NCBI GenBank assembly: GCA_039925145.1
Contig: JBDSZL010000087.1
Location: forward strand, 1 to 64,000
Source of the DNA: JBDSZL01 sp039925145
Lineage (GTDB): Bacteria; Acidobacteriota; Vicinamibacteria; Vicinamibacterales; SCN-69-37
Length of the DNA stretch: 64,000 bases
Reading direction: 5' to 3'
The notes under the pieces were generated by a model, which saw only the letters and a list, made by a program, of their open reading frames with translations, did no database searches and was not told where the DNA came from. This document shows, in pieces, positions 60,777 through 64,000 of the stretch (position 1 is its first letter; every line of letters starts with the position of its first letter). The translations under genes and the position numbers were made by a program.

Positions 60777-62348
60777 GTGAGTAATCGCCTCGCCCGGTCC
60801 GCCGGACTGATCGGTCTTGCCACCTTGGCCAGCCGGATCCTGGGTCTCGCGCGGGACGTCATCCAGGGCAGCTACTTTGGGACCCTGGCCGCAGCCGACG
60901 CATTCGGCGTGGCCTCCCGGATGCCGGCACTCCTCCGCGATTTGTTCGCCGAAGGTGCGATGAGCGCGGCGTTCGTGCCGACCTTCACCCGCCACCTCCG
61001 GCGAGAAGGCCAAGCCGCCGCGTTCCGCCTGGCCTCGCAGGTCATCAACGGTCTGATTCTGGTCACCGTGGTGCTGGTCGTCGCCGGCATCGTGCTGGCA
61101 CAGCCGCTCGTCGGCTACTACGCCAGCGGATTCGCCGACACGCCCGAGAAACTGCAGCTGACGGTGACTCTGACGCGGCTCTGTCTGCCGTTTCTCATTC
61201 TGGTGGCGGTCGCCGCCGCGTGCATGGGCATTCTCAATGGCCTGCATCGCTTTTTCGTGCCCGCGCTGTCCCCTGCCCTCTATAACGTCATGTTCATCGT
61301 GACGACCATCGTGCTCACTCCAGCGTTCATCCAGCGGGGGGTCGAACCGGCGCTCGCGCTCGGCCTCGGGATGCTCGTTGGCGGCGTGGCCCAGGTCGCC
61401 GTGCAATGGCCGGCCCTTCGAGCGGCCGGCTACCGTCACCAGTGGGTGTTGAACCCGCGCGATCGGGGGCTCCGCGAGATTCTGCTCCTGATGGGCCCTG
61501 GTTCGATAGGCGCAGCGGCGGCCCAGGTGAACCTCATGGTCAACACGTCCCTGGCGACGGCGCAGGACGGCGCGCCGTCGGCGCTGCAGTACGCGTTTCG
61601 CCTGATGTACATGCCAATCGGCATTTTCAGCGTCTCTGTGGCTACGGCCGTGCTGCCCGATCTGGCGCGACACGCCGCCGACCACGACCGTGAGCGGATG
61701 CGCAGCACGCTATCGTGGGCTCTCCGCTTGATGCTGATGCTGAGCGTGCCGGCCACCGCTGGCCTGATGGTGCTCGCGCATCCGATAGTCGAGCTGATCT
61801 TTCAGCGCGGACACTTCGATGCGCGGTCGACGGCCCTCGTGGCAAGCGCCCTCATCTGCTACGCACCCGGTATCGTGGGCTACTCGGTCGTGAAGATTGT
61901 GTCTCCCACCTTCTATGCCTTGCAGGATGCGCGCACGCCCATCGTCACCAGCCTGGCAGCCGTGGTCGTCAATCTGGTGCTCAATCTCTCATTGAACGCG
62001 GCTATGGGATTCCAGGGACTCGCCCTTGGCACCGCCATCGCGGCCAACGTCAACGCGGCGCTGCTGCTCCTGCTCATCGCCCGACGCACGGACGGCGTCG
62101 AGGCCAAACGCGTGATGGTTTCACTCGTGAAGATTGCCGCGGCATCCGTGCTGATGGCCGGCGCCGCCTGGTGGACCGAGCGCCAGCTGCACGTGTGGTT
62201 CGCGACGCCCACGCTGGTAGCCCGGCTGGTGCGGGTGCTCGGTGGCATCGGCGCCGGAGTCGGCACGCTGGCGCTGGCGGCCTGGGTGCTCCATATCGAA
62301 GAATTCCGTCAGGCGCTCGGCCGCATCGGGGTCATCCTGAAACGATGA
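60777..62348 (+). CDS. murJ: Lipid II flippase MurJ (MviN)
   Basis: A MOP-superfamily flippase, about 523 residues with 14 helices, that moves lipid II across the inner membrane. SNRLARSAGLIGLATLASRI opens helix 1; the conserved ARDVIQGSYFG, LFAEGAMSAAFVPTF and SVPATAGLMVLAHPIVELIFQRG blocks are present. Two GTG starts are possible (60765 and 60777); 60777 gives the usual family N-terminus. It complements the dcw cluster, which lacks a flippase gene. Upstream (60667-60776) is promoter-sized but I could not identify hexamers with confidence. Confidence 0.95.
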   Translation: MSNRLARSAGLIGLATLASRILGLARDVIQGSYFGTLAAADAFGVASRMPALLRDLFAEGAMSAAFVPTFTRHLRREGQAAAFRLASQVINGLILVTVVLVVAGIVLAQPLVGYYASGFADTPEKLQLTVTLTRLCLPFLILVAVAAACMGILNGLHRFFVPALSPALYNVMFIVTTIVLTPAFIQRGVEPALALGLGMLVGGVAQVAVQWPALRAAGYRHQWVLNPRDRGLREILLLMGPGSIGAAAAQVNLMVNTSLATAQDGAPSALQYAFRLMYMPIGIFSVSVATAVLPDLARHAADHDRERMRSTLSWALRLMLMLSVPATAGLMVLAHPIVELIFQRGHFDARSTALVASALICYAPGIVGYSVVKIVSPTFYALQDARTPIVTSLAAVVVNLVLNLSLNAAMGFQGLALGTAIAANVNAALLLLLIARRTDGVEAKRVMVSLVKIAAASVLMAGAAWWTERQLHVWFATPTLVARLVRVLGGIGAGVGTLALAAWVLHIEEFRQALGRIGVILKR

Positions 62349-62356
62349 CGTCGGTC

Positions 62357-62365
62357 TGGTAGCAT
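62357..62365 (+). promoter_or_regulatory. Extended -10 element before the rhomboid gene
   Basis: TGgTAGCAT (62357-62365) fits the extended -10 pattern TGnTAnnnT. The hexamer ends 7 nt before the GTG at 62373, implying transcription start at or next to the start codon. No -35 hexamer is evident. Confidence 0.4.
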
Positions 62366-62372
62366 CCGTCGT

Positions 62373-63122
62373 GTGACACGCTTCCCGAGCTCCGGCGCGA
62401 TGTACTCCTTTGGTCCGGGTCCGCTCACCCCCGCTGTTCGCGCAATCATCTTCAGCAACGTCGGCGTGTTTCTGCTGACGCTTGTGTGGTCGGACCCGGT
62501 CGTCCAGCTGTTTGGCCTCACGCCAAGCGACGTCATCGAACGCGCACGCGTCTGGCAGCTCGCGACGTATCTGTTCGTGCACTCGCCGTCTTCCATTTCA
62601 CACATCATCTTCAACATGCTCGCCGTGTGGATGTTCGGTGTGGAACTGGAGAACCGGTGGGGCACCGTGGCCTTCGCGAAGTACTACGCCATCACGGGGA
62701 TTGGGGCGGGTGTGTCGATGGTGCTGGTCTCGCTCCTGCCGTTCAATGCGACGCGCGTGGTGTACGACGTGCCCACGATCGGCGCGTCGGGTGCCGTGTA
62801 CGGCCTGCTCATGGCGTGGGCCATCCTCTTTCCCCACCGGCAGATTCTCTTCATGTTCATCTTTCCGTTGCCGGCACGCGTGTTCGTGATCCTCATCGGC
62901 GCAATCGCGATGTTCTCGGCGATCGGCGCCGGGGGAGGACCGGTTGCCAACCTCGCACACCTCGGCGGGCTCGTGGTCGGCTGGTTCTATTTGAAAGGGC
63001 CGAAGAATCTCCAGTTGGAGATGAAGTATCGCCTGTCCCGATGGCGCATGGAGCGCATGCGGCGCAAGTTCGGCGTGCATCCGGGTGGCAGGAGTGACGA
63101 GTGGCGGAACCGTCCGCATTGA
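62373..63122 (+). CDS. Rhomboid-family intramembrane serine protease
   Basis: A 249-residue membrane protease with six helices. The catalytic Ser lies in IGASGAVYG (S139) and the catalytic His in NLAHLGGLVVGW (H196); HIIFNMLAVWMFG (H77, N81) supplies the oxyanion-side residues. A basic C-terminal tail (about 208-249) is cytoplasmic. GTG 62373 or the internal ATG 62400 could be the start; neither has a Shine-Dalgarno. The next gene overlaps its 3' end by 22 bp. Substrate unknown. Confidence 0.93.
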   Translation: MTRFPSSGAMYSFGPGPLTPAVRAIIFSNVGVFLLTLVWSDPVVQLFGLTPSDVIERARVWQLATYLFVHSPSSISHIIFNMLAVWMFGVELENRWGTVAFAKYYAITGIGAGVSMVLVSLLPFNATRVVYDVPTIGASGAVYGLLMAWAILFPHRQILFMFIFPLPARVFVILIGAIAMFSAIGAGGGPVANLAHLGGLVVGWFYLKGPKNLQLEMKYRLSRWRMERMRRKFGVHPGGRSDEWRNRPH

Positions 63123-64000
63123 GGGCGCGGCTGTCCCGACGTCATCTCGCTGCCGGACTCGTCGTCGGCCTCCTGATTCGTCTTCTGCTGCTTCCGGCAC
63201 CTGGATCGCCCGACGTGGGCTCATGGAAGATCTGGTCCTTTGCGGGTGCGTTCGACCCCGCGTCCTTGTACGGCGTCGGCGGCACGCCACCCGAGCGACG
63301 CCTGCTCCACTGGCATGGTGAAACAGGCACGACGGAGTACCCGCCGGTGGCCCTCTACGAGATCAGTCTGGCGGGTCGCATCTACGCGAGCCTCGATCGT
63401 GCATTCGACGACAGCCCGATACTCACGGCGCTCATCAAGGCACCGGGGCTGCTGGCCGAGATCGCGCTCATCGCAGGGCTGCTGTTGTGGAGACCCCCGG
63501 TGCTGGGCGCGGCCGTCGACTGGATCGTGCTGGCGTTCTGGCTCAACCCCGCGGTGATCGTCAACGGCAGCGGTCTCGGCTATCTCGATGCCCAGATGGC
63601 GGTGCCTGCCACGCTCGCGCTCGTGGCCGCAGGCGCGGGGTCGTTCGGGACTGCCGGCAGCTTGATGGCCCTCGCTCTTCTCACCAAACCACAGGCGCTG
63701 TTCGTGGCGCCGGCCCTGCTGCTCCTGCTGCTCGCAGCGGCACCCTCCGAACGACGCCACAGGCTGGTGGCCGTCACCGTCGCCGGCGCAGCCACGACGG
63801 CGGTGTTACTCGCCCCGGTTGTGCTGCGTGGCGCCTGGAGCAACATGCTGCAGGCACTCGGCCGTCTGGGTGCGCACGATATGGTCTCGGGCAACGCGCT
63901 CAACTTCTGGTGGCTCGTCACCTGGATCGTGCGATCGCTCGACTCGCTCGATCTCGGTTGGCGCGCGGCATTCACCCTGCCCGTCAGCATCCTCTCGATC
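63101..64000 (+). CDS. GT-C-like membrane glycosyltransferase, truncated by the window edge
   Basis: An uninterrupted 300-codon frame reaching the last base. GTG 63101 has AGGAG (63090-63094) 6 nt upstream and overlaps the rhomboid end. The product starts MAEPSALRARLSRRHLAAG, then a membrane helix, a periplasmic loop with GSWKIWSFAGAFDPASLYG and TGTTEYPPVALYEISLAG, then further helices (KAPGLLAEIALIAGLLLW, LNPAVIVNGSGLGYLDAQM, LLTKPQALFVAPALLLLL). This is the pattern of GT87/GT39-like mannosyltransferases that use polyprenyl-P-sugar. The 3' end lies outside. Confidence 0.8.
   Translation, partial: MAEPSALRARLSRRHLAAGLVVGLLIRLLLLPAPGSPDVGSWKIWSFAGAFDPASLYGVGGTPPERRLLHWHGETGTTEYPPVALYEISLAGRIYASLDRAFDDSPILTALIKAPGLLAEIALIAGLLLWRPPVLGAAVDWIVLAFWLNPAVIVNGSGLGYLDAQMAVPATLALVAAGAGSFGTAGSLMALALLTKPQALFVAPALLLLLLAAAPSERRHRLVAVTVAGAATTAVLLAPVVLRGAWSNMLQALGRLGAHDMVSGNALNFWWLVTWIVRSLDSLDLGWRAAFTLPVSILSI

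Overview
The window is chromosomal DNA from a high-GC bacterium. Gene content points to Acidobacteriota, possibly the Vicinamibacteria. That placement is inferred from the mutS2-dnaG-rpoD order, the compact division/cell-wall cluster, and the abundance of GT-C membrane glycosyltransferases and radical SAM proteins; it rests on no marker search. There is no rRNA, prophage, insertion sequence or CRISPR array. Almost every base is coding and gene starts commonly overlap the preceding stop (ATGA or TAATG), so long translationally coupled operons are the rule.

Region 1 (1-15,300) holds housekeeping genes. A 70-bp tandem repeat at the left edge is followed by a cellulose-synthase-like glycosyltransferase (minus strand). 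Then come larB, mutS2, dnaG, rpoD and a CAU-anticodon tRNA (plus strand), ending in a strong hairpin. After these are two Cys-rich zinc-ribbon proteins, pgeF, a small SpoVG-like protein, a B12-type radical SAM enzyme, a nucleoside/H+ symporter-family transporter and a divergent nagB.

Region 2 (15,326-32,121, minus strand) is a near-complete dcw cluster transcribed mraZ-rsmH-ftsL-ftsI-murE-murF-mraY-murD-ftsW-murG-murC-ftsQ-ftsA-ftsZ. murB and ddl are absent. A readable promoter plus three 10-bp-spaced TGGA boxes, resembling MraZ operators, precede mraZ. A GC-rich hairpin separates ftsZ from the convergent nagB. The only sizeable internal gap, between murD and ftsW, carries a highly structured element with a 16-bp perfect inverted repeat.

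Region 3 (32,338-60,551, almost all plus strand) is a large envelope-glycan cluster. It contains GT4, GT2, GT9 and GT-C glycosyltransferases, several polyprenyl-phosphate-sugar synthases, a sugar aminotransferase, an NAD-dependent epimerase/dehydratase, methyltransferases, a GNAT acyltransferase and a polysaccharide deacetylase. Embedded in it are three radical SAM enzymes (two SPASM-type, one B12-binding-type) and a secreted STN-like proline-rich protein. A plausible reading is that lipid-linked sugars made by the GT2 enzymes feed the GT-C transferases, and the aminotransferase, methyltransferase, acyltransferase, deacetylase and radical SAM enzymes decorate the product. The product itself cannot be named from sequence. 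The block ends with a YqeY-like protein and a textbook Rho-independent terminator.

Region 4 (60,777-64,000) holds murJ, a rhomboid protease, and a GT-C-like membrane protein that runs off the right edge. That last gene is an uninterrupted 300-codon open frame with a good ribosome-binding site.
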